Shown: positions 33,139 to 42,410, counted from the stretch's first letter. The stretch is DNA of 50,127 nt from an uncultured Spirochaetaceae bacterium (GCA_900315435.1 OMYY01000022.1:1-50127), one strand, 5' to 3'. The notes: generated by a model from the sequence alone, not told the origin. Made by a program: numbers and translations.

Positions 33139-34215
33139 ATGAAAATACTCTTTGCCTTTGACAAACCTGAAACCGACCCAAGTCCGTATGTACGGACAAT
33201 CATGTATGAAATACATAAACGTGCTCCAGAATGGAAAATCGATGCAGGTATCAAGCTTTTTTGGAGCGACCAATGTTTTTCTTACGACATTGTGCACATC
33301 ATGTTTCCCCATTTTCTCCTTCTTCAGCACAATTCTCCTAGCGAACGCCATTCGTCCGAAGAGTTGGCAAACCATCTTCGACTGCTGCAACAAAAAGGCG
33401 TCCTGATTGTCTCCACCTGTCATAACCTACGCCCGCACTACAACGATGACAGTGACGCCATCGCTTCTTACGACTTGGTATATCAATTTAGTACCATGAT
33501 CTTCCACCTGGGGCCCTATAGTTTGGAACAAGGGAAAAAATTATATCCCCAAGCACAACATGTGCTTCTGGAACACCCTGTCTATGACTATGAATTCCCA
33601 TACATTCCCACCCAAAAGGAAGCACAGGAAAAACTTGGACTTAATCCGTCCTACCGATACATCCTTTGTTTTGGAGCCTTCCGGAGTGATGAGGAAAGGA
33701 ACCTTGTCGTCAAGGTGTCCAAGGCGTTCAAGAGCCAGCGCGTTCGGATTCTTGCCCCATCCTTCTATCGGGTACGGAACAGGCGGAATAAAGTGATTGT
33801 AATGGCCCAGTGGTGCAAAAAAACCTTCTACAAACTTCGATATCCCACCATTTGCAATCGAGGTGACTTTGTCCCTCCTTCACTGCTTCCTTTTTATCTT
33901 AAAGCCTGTGACATCGCCCTCCTCCAAAGGCTCCATATTCTGAATTCTGGAAACCTTCCTTTGAATTATTATTTTGGCAATGTGGTTGTTGGGCCTCGGA
34001 TTGGAAATGTTGGCCCTATCCTTCAGACTACAGGGAATCCGACATTCGAACCATACCAAGATTACTCCGTGATGAAAGCAATTCAAGATGGATTTGAATT
34101 GGTGAAACAAGGGCAAGGAAAAAGAAATAGGGAATATGCCCTACAGCATTGGACAACAGATACTATTGGCGCCCAACAGTATGCATACTATCAATTTCTA
34201 ATGAAACAGAATTAA
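33139..34215 (+). CDS. Probable GT-B glycosyltransferase
   Basis: A 358-residue protein. It starts MKILFAFDKPETDPSPYVRT, contains VSTCHNLRPHYNDDSD (end of the first Rossmann domain), YILCFGAFRSDEERNLVVKV (start of the second) and ILNSGNLPLNYYFGNVVVGP in place of the usual ExxGxxxxE acceptor-nucleotide motif. Overall shape fits GT4/GT70-like transferases, but the family is not certain. AGGAG lies 6 nt before the ATG at 33139; the frame reaches 33052 without a ribosome-binding site. The C-terminal half is AT-richer than the neighbours, suggesting a different origin. Confidence 0.65.
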   Translation: MKILFAFDKPETDPSPYVRTIMYEIHKRAPEWKIDAGIKLFWSDQCFSYDIVHIMFPHFLLLQHNSPSERHSSEELANHLRLLQQKGVLIVSTCHNLRPHYNDDSDAIASYDLVYQFSTMIFHLGPYSLEQGKKLYPQAQHVLLEHPVYDYEFPYIPTQKEAQEKLGLNPSYRYILCFGAFRSDEERNLVVKVSKAFKSQRVRILAPSFYRVRNRRNKVIVMAQWCKKTFYKLRYPTICNRGDFVPPSLLPFYLKACDIALLQRLHILNSGNLPLNYYFGNVVVGPRIGNVGPILQTTGNPTFEPYQDYSVMKAIQDGFELVKQGQGKRNREYALQHWTTDTIGAQQYAYYQFLMKQN

Positions 34216-34319
34216 CTTATAGCGGGAAAAGGTAATGGATGCCCCCTAGGAATAAAAACATTCATAACCCTTTTGGGTCTGGAACTCGATAGACCATCTT
34301 CATTAACTGCGAGGGACTG

Positions 34320-35402
34320 ATGGCAAAACCAATCATCATTGACGGAAACTTTTGTTGCAGGAATCTGACTGGGGTCGAACGGTACGCCTTTGAGATCTGT
34401 GCGAATCTGGATCCACTCATCCAGAAGGACCAGATTTGGCTGTATGTCCCAGCAAATGCCAAACATATCCCCACCTACCAGAACATCAAGGTGGTCCGGT
34501 CAAAGAAGGACTGCACCAGCTTCCCCGTGTGGGACCACGTCCATTTCTCCCATTTCGTCGGAAAAAACCATGGCATTGCCTTAAATTTTGGGAATCTCAC
34601 TCCCCTGCTCCATCCAGGCATCGTCTTCATCCACGACATCTATAGTGTCTTGCACCCAGAAGACTTCACGAGCCGGAGAGACAAGCTGGTCAATCTGTAT
34701 GACCGGATGATGTACCGCCATGCAGCCAAGCACGGAAAGCTGGTCATCACGGTCTCGGATTTCTCCCGAAAGACCATCGCCACCCAATACCATATCAAAG
34801 CCGAAAGTATCGCAGTCATTCCCAACGGGTGGGATCATTTCAAAACCATACAGCCAGAGGAATCGGTCTTTCAGAAGTTCCCCTGTATCAAGAGACATGC
34901 CTATTTCTTTACGTTGGGAAGCCTTTCCAAGCGGAAGAATCTCAAATGGATTGCCGAATATGCGGAAAAGCATCAGGACCAGCAATTTGTCATTTCAGGT
35001 AAGGCCATTTCCGGCCTTGTCCCTGACGCATTGAAAGTATTGCAGAAGCTACCCAATGTGGTTCTCGCCGGCTACCTGTCTGATGGGGAGGTCAAGGCGT
35101 TGATGCAGAGCAGCAAGGCTTTTGTCTTCCCCTCGTATTTTGAAGGATTTGGCATTCCCCCGTTGGAAGCCCTTTCCTGTGGAACAAACATCATCGTCGC
35201 CAAAGCTTCCTGCCTGCCCGAAATCTATGGAAACTGTGCCCATTACATTGACCCGGACAACACAGATGTCGACCTTGATGCTCTCCTGAAAGAACATGTG
35301 GAAGAACCTACACGAATTCTTGAGCAATACACCTATACCAGTGGGGCAAGGCACTTATACCAATTGCTCCAAACAAGGCAATTGTTGGGTAGGAGGCAAT
35401 AA
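34320..35402 (+). CDS. Glycosyltransferase family 4
   Basis: A 360-residue retaining GT-B transferase. IDGNFCCRNLTGVERYAFEI is the typical mannosyltransferase-like start (R-x-x-TGVxRY), FIHDIYSVLHPEDFT and ITVSDFSRKTIA lie in the first domain, GSLSKRKNL starts the second, and FPSYFEGFGIPPLEALSCG holds the E-x7-E nucleotide-sugar site. This subgroup often uses GDP-mannose, which the manC gene in this locus would supply. GAGGGA precedes the ATG. Confidence 0.87.
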   Translation: MAKPIIIDGNFCCRNLTGVERYAFEICANLDPLIQKDQIWLYVPANAKHIPTYQNIKVVRSKKDCTSFPVWDHVHFSHFVGKNHGIALNFGNLTPLLHPGIVFIHDIYSVLHPEDFTSRRDKLVNLYDRMMYRHAAKHGKLVITVSDFSRKTIATQYHIKAESIAVIPNGWDHFKTIQPEESVFQKFPCIKRHAYFFTLGSLSKRKNLKWIAEYAEKHQDQQFVISGKAISGLVPDALKVLQKLPNVVLAGYLSDGEVKALMQSSKAFVFPSYFEGFGIPPLEALSCGTNIIVAKASCLPEIYGNCAHYIDPDNTDVDLDALLKEHVEEPTRILEQYTYTSGARHLYQLLQTRQLLGRRQ

Positions 35403-35406
35403 GACA

Positions 35407-36231
35407 ATGAACATTTTCGCGATCATGCTGGTAAAGAACGAAGCTGATGTCGTCAAATCTGTGCTGGAAAGCGCTACAACATGGGCAACCAAAATTTTTG
35501 TTCTGGATAACGGGAGCACTGACGGAACATGGGAAATCCTTCAGTCTCTCAAAGGCAACGTCATTGTTCCTTGGAAACAGGATTTTCGTCCATACTCTAA
35601 TGGGATGCGTGCTGACGTGTTCAACCATTTCAGAAACGAATCCCAACCAGGAGACTGGTGGTGCTTCAAGTTGGATGCTGATGAGTTTTATGTGGAGGAT
35701 CCTCGAGGATTTCTCCCCAAAATCCCCCTAAAATATCAAATAGTAGCCAAGAAATCCATCGATTATTTCCTTACGGAAACGGATGTGGAGAACTATCAAT
35801 TCACAGGAGATTTCCTCACCGACAAACCCCATATCATCCATATTCACAAAACATGCTGGGCAGAACAGCGGTTCTTTCGTTATCGGCAAAACCTCGTCTG
35901 GAACAATGATCCCAATTCCCATTTTCCAAATCGCATCGGCGTATTGGCACCACAAACAATCCTTGTAAGACATTACCAGTTCAGGTCTCCCCAACAGATG
36001 CAGAAACGGTTGGACCTTCGGAACAATCTCTCTACGAAAAAGGAAGGCCTTGCCTTCCGGCATGTCACGCAAACTGATTGGCATGAACTGCTAGCTGGCG
36101 AAAACGACGTCATTGTAGACGATGGGAATCCCAATACGTATCATGCACTCCCAACAAGAAACTCGCTCAAACAAGCATGGTGGAAAAATCTTTCCATGGA
36201 AATTGGCGTCTCTCTTGGGTTCTACCATTAA
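35407..36231 (+). CDS. Glycosyltransferase family 2 (WaaE-like)
   Basis: A 274-residue soluble GT2 protein. MLVKNEADVVKSVLESATTW, VLDNGSTDGTWE and FKLDADEFYVED (metal-binding DAD) are the family motifs; LVRHYQFRSPQQMQKRL near the C-terminus is typical of this subgroup. The ATG at 35407 has AGGAGG 10 nt upstream. It begins 4 nt after the GT4 gene, so both are co-transcribed. Its stop codon overlaps the convergent wzx stop by 4 nt. Confidence 0.83.
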   Translation: MNIFAIMLVKNEADVVKSVLESATTWATKIFVLDNGSTDGTWEILQSLKGNVIVPWKQDFRPYSNGMRADVFNHFRNESQPGDWWCFKLDADEFYVEDPRGFLPKIPLKYQIVAKKSIDYFLTETDVENYQFTGDFLTDKPHIIHIHKTCWAEQRFFRYRQNLVWNNDPNSHFPNRIGVLAPQTILVRHYQFRSPQQMQKRLDLRNNLSTKKEGLAFRHVTQTDWHELLAGENDVIVDDGNPNTYHALPTRNSLKQAWWKNLSMEIGVSLGFYH

Positions 36232-37694
36232 CCATGACGTTTCCGGAAACGGGCTGGAAGGATAGGCAACAGATGCTTGTTTTGCTTTGTTATAAACAAT
36301 AATAGTATGTACACCCCGCTGAGTATGGCGCCCTTTATCACAAATGAGGTAAAAAGTACTTCAAACTGAATTGTCCGGTTAAGCAATATCCCGACGGGAA
36401 CCAGCAATAGCAGCAATGTGAAACTGGGTAGTAATTCAAAAAGGAATTTTCCAAGCGGAAGTTTCATGGTCCCTTTTATGAGAAACACATAATTGACAAA
36501 GAACTGCATATTCAGGATGCACGAGACACCCAGTGCGATTTTCTCGATGTCCCGGGTTCGCATGAATAGGCCCAAACAGATAACCAGCAATGCGATATCG
36601 ACACTGTTCGAGATAAACTGCCGCCTTGTATCGGTAAGGGCGACAAACATCGACCCACACGTTCCCCCAATCATCTGAAGCCAAATCGCCATACTCAAAT
36701 AGCGGAAACAAACAATAGCCTGCAACCATTGCCCTCCATACAGGATTAAGATGATTTCTCTAGCACAGAAGAAACATACGGTTTGGACCAAGACGCCAGA
36801 CAGCGAGAGAACCCGGACGATTTTCAGGTATTTCTCGTAGAGGACATCCCTTTGATTTTGATAATCAGAAAAGATGGGATGCAGTACCGGTGTAATGATG
36901 TTGGTCAGGTTCTGCACCGGGTACAGCATGAAATGATAAGCTTTGTTGTACTGTGCAAGTTCTTCGTTGCCAATGACCTTTCCAATAAGCAACTTGTCAA
37001 GGTTCCTTGAGAAATAGTTGCTGACATTAAACAAAAACTGGAATCCGCTATAACTTCGAATCTTGGAAAACAACTTCCAATTGACATCCCAGACACACCG
37101 GACATGGGCGCTATGCATGTTCCATACAAAAATCAAGACACTGCTGATGATGGACTGGGAAACCAAGGCATAATATTTGGCGCCCCGTAAGGCAAGTAGG
37201 ATGGTCAATCCGTATGTCAGAGTAGAAACGACAACCAACCGGATACCGATCAGCAAGAATTGCTTGTTCTTCCGTAAAATCGCTTCAGGAACAGCATTTA
37301 CCGTATTGAAGAAAACGGAAAAGGAAAGCAACACGCAGATGCCTTTGTAGACGGACTCGTGAAAAAAAGCATCAAGGGGTGCACCGAGCAAGGCAAAAAT
37401 GCATCCAAGAACCACACCCACATAGATGGTTATGGTAAAAAGGCTATCGACATCGTGCTGGGTAAAGTCCTTGTTTTGAATCACGGCAATCCCAAATCCA
37501 ATATTTGAAAGCACAAGGAAAAAAGACGTAAAGACCGTAACGATAGCAACGATTCCATAGTCATTCGGCGTCAGGATACGGGCCAGGATTGCCGAAAAGA
37601 AAACCCCAAGGAAAATATTGATGTATTTGGAGGTCGCATTAATCAATGCAGCCTTTTTCAAAGACATTTCAGCCATACCATTGTTATCCATCAC
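36228..37694 (-). CDS. Polysaccharide flippase (Wzx/WzxC, MOP superfamily)
   Basis: A 488-residue inner-membrane protein with about 12-14 helices. INATSKYINIFLGVFFSAIL, ILARILTPNDYGIVAIVTVF and FGIAVIQNKDFTQHDVDSLF are the classic N-terminal motif of lipopolysaccharide-type flippases; QFLFNVSNYFSRNLDKLLIG and YNKAYHFMLYPVQNL are the mid-protein signature. It moves undecaprenyl-pyrophosphate-linked repeat units to the periplasm. Translationally coupled (ATGA) to manC upstream and part of the wzi-manC-wzx operon. Confidence 0.9.
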   Translation of the reverse strand: MMDNNGMAEMSLKKAALINATSKYINIFLGVFFSAILARILTPNDYGIVAIVTVFTSFFLVLSNIGFGIAVIQNKDFTQHDVDSLFTITIYVGVVLGCIFALLGAPLDAFFHESVYKGICVLLSFSVFFNTVNAVPEAILRKNKQFLLIGIRLVVVSTLTYGLTILLALRGAKYYALVSQSIISSVLIFVWNMHSAHVRCVWDVNWKLFSKIRSYSGFQFLFNVSNYFSRNLDKLLIGKVIGNEELAQYNKAYHFMLYPVQNLTNIITPVLHPIFSDYQNQRDVLYEKYLKIVRVLSLSGVLVQTVCFFCAREIILILYGGQWLQAIVCFRYLSMAIWLQMIGGTCGSMFVALTDTRRQFISNSVDIALLVICLGLFMRTRDIEKIALGVSCILNMQFFVNYVFLIKGTMKLPLGKFLFELLPSFTLLLLLVPVGILLNRTIQFEVLFTSFVIKGAILSGVYILLLFITKQNKHLLPILPARFRKRHG

Positions 37695-38962
37695 TCCTCT
37701 TGAATGATAGCAAGAAGAGAACAGTCTGATAAAGCATAAAATATCAGAGAACTATGTTCAGGAATACAACAGGGCTCGCCCACACAAAGGGGTTTGGAAT
37801 CAAATGTTCCAGAACCTTCAAGCAATATGATCAAACGGGTGGATTCCTCAAGGGGCATCCGCATTCCCTGTTGGACAAGCATCTTGCGAGTGATGGTATG
37901 GCTATTTCCTGCACCTGATACATCGATGGTCTTCACCACTCCCCATTTCTTTTCCTCATACATGGGACTTTGCTGGAACTCCTTCAGCAGATCCTTGAGA
38001 TGGGCGCTCTCCTCCTTCGAGGAGACAAGAATGCCATCATATGCGGCAACCACCACGGTATCCTTCATACCGGAGACCACGACAGGGATGTCCAGTTCGT
38101 TGATGGCATGGGTGTTCTCGTTCTTGTCGGACATGATGACTCGGCCATGTGTGTTGGTCGACATTTCGTCGGTCAGCGTGTTCCAGGTTCCCAAATCCTT
38201 CCACATGCCGACAAAAGGCACTGCTTTCAGATTTTTTGCCGATTCCAGCACTTCATAGTCGAAACTTCTCTTGGGAAGCTTGCCATAGGCGTCAAACAAA
38301 TCCTGGTAACTGGTTGGCGCATCATAGCCCTTCAGCTTTTCCAAGACCAATCCGACCCGGAAGCAGAAGACGCCACAGTTCCAAAGCGCGCCTTTCTTGA
38401 TTAATTCCCTAGCGACCGGTTCCTCTGGTTTTTCCTTGAAACCAGCCACATCAATGTATCCTTCATGCTTCTGGGCAGGCAGGATATATCCATATTTGGA
38501 TGAAGGATAGGTTGGCTCCGCCCCCATCAGGACAATGTCGGAACCGGTGGCCTTGACCACCTGTTCCAATTTCTTCAACGTCTCGAAATAAACGTCATCC
38601 ACGTACGGGTCGACAGGAATAAAGCAGACCACGTCATCAGCATTTGCTCCCATCTTCGAGACAAGGTATGTACAGGAAAGCGCGATGGCAGGAAACGTGT
38701 CCCTCCGCTCCGGCTCCATGGCAAGAGGCACGTCACCAAGTTCGGCCTGCAGGATTTCCTGCTGGCTGCGTCCGGCACAGACCAACGCACCCTTTGCCAA
38801 GCCAGCCCGCTCCAGCTGTTTCCAAACGCGCTGGACCATCGATACCTGCCTGGTTGGATCATACGGATCCGGGAGCAGTTTGATATATTGCTTCGACCTA
38901 AGATCATTGGAAAGCGGCCAAAGGCGCTTTCCACTTCCACCGGACAATAGGACAACGTACAT
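37691..38962 (-). CDS. manC: Mannose-1-phosphate guanylyltransferase
   Basis: A 423-residue nucleotidyltransferase making GDP-mannose. VLLSGGSGKRLWPLSNDLRSKQY is the pyrophosphorylase signature, FIPVDPYVDD and the FKEKPEEPVA segment are the active-site region, and GVFCFRVGLVLEKL matches ManC. The last ~100 residues are cupin-like (MPLEESTRLIILLEGSGTF), but no full phosphomannose isomerase domain is present. It begins 8 nt after the Wzi-like gene and ends overlapping wzx. Confidence 0.88.
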   Translation of the reverse strand: MYVVLLSGGSGKRLWPLSNDLRSKQYIKLLPDPYDPTRQVSMVQRVWKQLERAGLAKGALVCAGRSQQEILQAELGDVPLAMEPERRDTFPAIALSCTYLVSKMGANADDVVCFIPVDPYVDDVYFETLKKLEQVVKATGSDIVLMGAEPTYPSSKYGYILPAQKHEGYIDVAGFKEKPEEPVARELIKKGALWNCGVFCFRVGLVLEKLKGYDAPTSYQDLFDAYGKLPKRSFDYEVLESAKNLKAVPFVGMWKDLGTWNTLTDEMSTNTHGRVIMSDKNENTHAINELDIPVVVSGMKDTVVVAAYDGILVSSKEESAHLKDLLKEFQQSPMYEEKKWGVVKTIDVSGAGNSHTITRKMLVQQGMRMPLEESTRLIILLEGSGTFDSKPLCVGEPCCIPEHSSLIFYALSDCSLLAIIQEE

Positions 38963-38970
38963 AGGACTCC

Positions 38971-40740
38971 TCAGAAGATGCTATAGGACGCACCTAGACC
39001 ACATTGTACATCCCAACCATCATTGCCGAAAACCCCATCTTTATTGCATACGTGCATGAAATCAAGCTCGCCATAGGTCTTCCATTTCTCGGTCCATTGC
39101 CTCTGGCCGTTGAAACCCAGCACCAAACGACGTGTCGCATTCCAGAAACCGCCAGACGGGGTATGGGTATGATAGGCATCCTGCCCCTTCCACCAGTAGC
39201 TGTTCTCCACCGTCAGCGTCTCCCCTTCCATCCACTTACTTCCATGAATCAGATAGAACAGACGGACCATCGCAGACCAGTCTCCAGGAACCGTGAACTT
39301 GCTGGTCATCTGGAACACGATGGAATCTCCCCCATAGGGGTATCCCATGGATTGATAGTCGTAATTGATGTGGCCATCAACCCACCGCCGGATGGCGATG
39401 ATGAAGTTCAAGTTGTCGTACTTGTCAGCATCCGCAACGCTGGCAGGATTGGAAGCCCCACTTTCCTGCCTGCGAAGGTATACATACGGATACGTATATG
39501 CAAACTCCACGGTGTTCTTCCAAAATCCCTTCTCGGTTGGAAGGATGTTTTTCGCACCGAAAATGAATCCGAACGCATCAGGATGGACAGAAGGAGAAGA
39601 CGCGCTTTCGGAAATGACGAAGCGCATCTCGTCAATGGCCATCTGATAGTACAGGTTCCACCCTGGAGCCACAGCCCAATCCAGATCGAGCTGGAGAATG
39701 GAATTCGCATCGGAATTGATGTAATAGTTGTGGTAGAAGGTAAAGGGATTCAGAATGCGGAAGTCAAACACATGGTTTTTCGGCTGATACATGATGGCTT
39801 CGGTCACGGCGAAACCAATCTTGTCATTCCACAGACGTAATTCAAAACGGTGGGCGATGAACATCTTGAACCCCTTCAAAGGGGAATCCTCGCTCCACGG
39901 ATCCTTCCCCCCTTCATCCTCGTAGGTTTCCGCAGCCTGTATCTCTTCCGGCGAAGGAAAGGAAGAAAGCACGAACGTGTACTTGAAGTTTTTCTCATAT
40001 GCGGTCAGACGCAATGCATTGAGGTACTGCACATGGCCGTCAATCACCATGTTGCCCGTCTCTCCTGCACCCCAGGAAATACGGTCACGACCAATTTCCG
40101 TAGTCCACCCCTTGCCGCCGAAGGCAAGAAACGCGCGGGTGGGATAATTCGCATCGTACGATACCTTGTCGCCACCATAGAAAAAGGCGGCGTTCGTATC
40201 CATAAGATGTTCTCCAAACCAGTATTGGTCCCAATTGTCGGTATGTGCCTCATCACCAACGAAAGTGTTCTTCGATGCACGGAAATCCGGGAAGCCCAGA
40301 TAGGTATAGAAATGGTCGACAAGGAAATTCTCGAAACTGACCGACGCCAGCGGAGCTCGCTTTTCATAGGTCAGCATCCAGTCATTGCTCGTATCAAAAT
40401 CCGTATTGGCATGCCCATAGAACTCCGGATTGAAATACGCGTCGAAATCAAACACCTTCTGCTCCGGGAACTGGTCGAGGATGAAACGGTAGATTTGCTG
40501 TTCATTGGCACTGAACAGGGACGCATCCAGCTTTCCTAACAGGAACTCGACCTCGTCTTGGCTCCAAGGCTTCGCCAACGAAGGAAGTGCCTTGCCCTGG
40601 GTGATAAAGAGGGTCTCGACCGACTCATAGACGGGAGAATCCAGATGAAAGATGTATTGATGATTAGCGCCAGATGCCATGGCCGGCAAAGCCAAGGTAC
40701 AAGCGACAATCAGGACAGATAGAGATTCCAACGTATGCAC
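38971..40740 (-). CDS. Wzi-like capsule assembly outer-membrane protein
   Basis: A 589-residue protein predicted to be exported and to form an outer-membrane beta-barrel with an N-terminal helical part. The start is placed at the GTG at 40740 (MHTLESLSVLIVACTLALPA, signal peptide ending AMASGA) because AAGGAG lies 9 nt upstream; the longer frame to 40767 would spoil the signal peptide. GKALPSLAKPWSQDEVEFLL, GRDRISWGAGETGNMVIDG, AHRFELRLWNDKIGFAVTEA and LNPFTFYHNYYIN fit the Wzi/capsule-assembly family, which anchors or organises surface polysaccharide. Aromatic-rich alternating strands fill the C-terminal half. First gene of the wzi-manC-wzx operon. Confidence 0.78.
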   Translation of the reverse strand: MHTLESLSVLIVACTLALPAMASGANHQYIFHLDSPVYESVETLFITQGKALPSLAKPWSQDEVEFLLGKLDASLFSANEQQIYRFILDQFPEQKVFDFDAYFNPEFYGHANTDFDTSNDWMLTYEKRAPLASVSFENFLVDHFYTYLGFPDFRASKNTFVGDEAHTDNWDQYWFGEHLMDTNAAFFYGGDKVSYDANYPTRAFLAFGGKGWTTEIGRDRISWGAGETGNMVIDGHVQYLNALRLTAYEKNFKYTFVLSSFPSPEEIQAAETYEDEGGKDPWSEDSPLKGFKMFIAHRFELRLWNDKIGFAVTEAIMYQPKNHVFDFRILNPFTFYHNYYINSDANSILQLDLDWAVAPGWNLYYQMAIDEMRFVISESASSPSVHPDAFGFIFGAKNILPTEKGFWKNTVEFAYTYPYVYLRRQESGASNPASVADADKYDNLNFIIAIRRWVDGHINYDYQSMGYPYGGDSIVFQMTSKFTVPGDWSAMVRLFYLIHGSKWMEGETLTVENSYWWKGQDAYHTHTPSGGFWNATRRLVLGFNGQRQWTEKWKTYGELDFMHVCNKDGVFGNDGWDVQCGLGASYSIF

Positions 40741-40997
40741 AGGATGCGTCTCCTTCCTCGAAACCACTTCAGTATTACGGAATAGAGGGAAAAAAGGAAG
40801 GCTTTCACCATACAGACATGAATGCTATCCAAACTGGCAAACACATAGGCTAGGAATGTCACGTGGGTAAACGGCAAGGATTCTACCTGGATTCAGGAAT
40901 CCAACAAATACACCCCGGAGCAACGACTAGCTCGATATGAATACTGCGTCGTGACTACGGGTTGTTGCGGTATTGGTTTCATGGGCCAATCGCATAC

Positions 40998-41411
40998 TTA
41001 AGGAACGCGTTCTCCTTTTGAGAAGCCATTGGCCCGAAAATGAGAAGTATGCCCTGCTCGCTTCGCGTTGTTCTCACTCAAAAGATACGTCGCGTACTGG
41101 TTGAGGCTCACATGCTCTTCCTTAGCTTTTCTGGCCAAAGATCGATGCAAGGATTTCGGGATGCGTAAGACAAACTTCCCACTATATTCTTCGTTATCCG
41201 TTGCATCCGGAAGCGGAATATGCTTTCCCTCCTCGAGAGCGGCAGTTATCCATGCGCGCATGGCATCCTCGACCATCCTAAGGGCCTCTTCCTGCGTATC
41301 ACCACTGGACATGCATCCAGGAAGCTCCTTGATACTGATGAAGTAAGATCCATCGACCTCCCGGACCATCTCCCTTGTGTATGGCAGCTTGAGATACTCT
41401 TCAATGTTCAT
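40998..41411 (-). CDS. hicB: HicB-family antitoxin
   Basis: A 137-residue protein. The N-terminal half (DGSYFISIKELPGCMSSGDT, then EEALRMVEDAMRAWI) is the degenerate RNase-H-like HicB fold that binds and blocks the toxin; the C-terminal half (KFVLRIPKSLHRSLARKAKE, then SLNQYATYLL) is a ribbon-helix-helix DNA-binding domain, which should repress the operon. It overlaps the toxin gene by 4 nt. Located next to an integrase remnant and tRNA-Pro. Confidence 0.87.
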   Translation of the reverse strand: MNIEEYLKLPYTREMVREVDGSYFISIKELPGCMSSGDTQEEALRMVEDAMRAWITAALEEGKHIPLPDATDNEEYSGKFVLRIPKSLHRSLARKAKEEHVSLNQYATYLLSENNAKRAGHTSHFRANGFSKGERVP

Positions 41412-41635
41412 CCTTGTCCTCCCTCTTCATTTTCTTTGATCCGGACGACAGCCCGTACATAATGCTCTTTCACCGGTTTGTGTTTCGGTACTGTCAAAAT
41501 CTGACCGGACGGACTGGTGAATACATAATGGAATCCACCCGTGTTTCTCCGTCTGAAGTCATGTGATGACAGCAATCTGTCGGCATCCTCGAAGCGATTG
41601 TCCTTTAGCCTCAGTTTCTTCTCCGCCGAACTCAC
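41408..41635 (-). CDS. hicA: HicA-family toxin (mRNA interferase)
   Basis: A 75-residue protein from a GTG at 41635, selected because AGAGG lies 5 nt upstream and because the length then matches HicA; the frame can extend to 41668. NTGGFHYVFTSPSGQILTVP contains the catalytic histidine in the GGxH motif (here GGFH instead of the usual GGSH), and KHKPVKEHYVRAVV is the typical end. HicA is a double-stranded-RNA-binding-fold ribonuclease that cleaves mRNA. It is upstream of and overlaps hicB, the common order. Confidence 0.8.
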   Translation of the reverse strand: MSSAEKKLRLKDNRFEDADRLLSSHDFRRRNTGGFHYVFTSPSGQILTVPKHKPVKEHYVRAVVRIKENEEGGQG

Positions 41636-41747
41636 CAAAACCTCTACTAGCATCACAAATAGTATCATTTATTGTTGTGTGAACCATCAAGAGAAGAAAT
41701 CTTATGAAAAACGGAACATTGAAATAGAATTCGTGGAGGAAAGAGAA

Positions 41748-42234
41748 TCACAGAATCTCTCCGATGACTTCAAGCACCTTGTCGAGGTCGTACCCGGTGA
41801 TGTGGCTGTAGTACTCCGTCATCTCCATCGTCGAGTGCCCAGTAATCTGTTGCGTGATAACGTCGGAGAGATTGGTATCTCCCCGCTGTGATCTCCTTGA
41901 GCGGCCGGTCATGGAAGGCTGGGTCGATGTACTTGAGCATCTCTGTGCGGCACATGTCCACATAGCCCCTGGTAAGCCTCCGTCCGTTGCGGACGGACTC
42001 CTTCACGTATGGACACTTGTCCCAGATCCACCAGTCCCGGACGTATGACCAGAACGAGGGATTCGCGTCATCATCGTCGAACCTTCCCTCTTCCTGCATG
42101 GCAAGCGCGACCTGCATGGCAGCCCTCCTTGTCTTTGCCTTTGTGGTGACTTTCTTGCGCTTCCCTGAAGGGGTGCGCACATCGGCATACCATATGCCAC
42201 ATCTGACGAACAAAGTGAACGTGGAACCGGACAC
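41748..42234 (-). pseudogene. Tyrosine integrase remnant with internal deletion
   Basis: The GTG at 42234 (GGGAGG 7 nt upstream) opens about 115 residues of a phage-type integrase N-terminus: GIWYADVRTPSGKRKKVTTK is the arm-binding domain and FWSYVRDWWIWDKCPYVKES, then YVDMCRTEMLKYIDP, the core-binding domain. At about 41880 the frame changes, and the next recognisable sequence (NLSDVITQQITGHSTMEMTE, then YYSHITGYD) is the extreme C-terminus with the nucleophile tyrosine. The catalytic domain between them, with the R-K-HxxR residues, is gone. The gene is dead. It lies 105 bp from tRNA-Pro, the probable former attachment site. Confidence 0.82.
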
Positions 42235-42307
42235 AAAAACACCTCCCGTGCAGGACTGTGGAACAATTTCTGTCCCAGTCCTTTTTCGACAACAGGAGGT
42301 ATTTTTT
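42235..42307. promoter_or_regulatory. Nested inverted repeat covering the integrase ribosome-binding site
   Basis: AAAAACACCTCC (42235-42246) pairs with GGAGGTATTTTT (42295-42306), 11 of 12 positions. Inside it AGGACTG (42252-42258) pairs with CAGTCCT (42276-42282). In minus-strand RNA the outer stem would bury the integrase Shine-Dalgarno sequence against ACCUCC. Read on the plus strand the structure ends in TTTTTT and could act as a terminator. Confidence 0.5.
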
Positions 42308-42338
42308 GTTATTCCTTACGAAACAAGGAATTAAACTA

Positions 42339-42410
42339 TCGGGCAGACTGGGCTCGAACCAGCGACCCCTTGGTCCCGAACCAAGTACGCTACCACTGCG
42401 CTACTACCCG
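42339..42410 (-). tRNA. tRNA-Pro (anticodon CGG)
   Basis: Seventy-two bases fold as a complete cloverleaf: acceptor CGGGTAG with CTGCCCG (one G-U), D stem GCGC/GCGT, anticodon stem CTTGG/CCAAG with loop TTCGGGA, 5-base variable loop, T stem GCTGG/CCAGT with loop TTCGAGC, discriminator A. The CCA end is not encoded. It reads CCG codons. The integrase remnant and HicBA lie on its 3' side, as expected for a tRNA used as an integration site. Confidence 0.95.

Noticed and set aside
40768-42410. Direct repeat of the tRNA-Pro 3' end as attL/attR
   Set aside because: I found no second copy of the T-arm/acceptor sequence inside the window; the other end may lie elsewhere or be lost.
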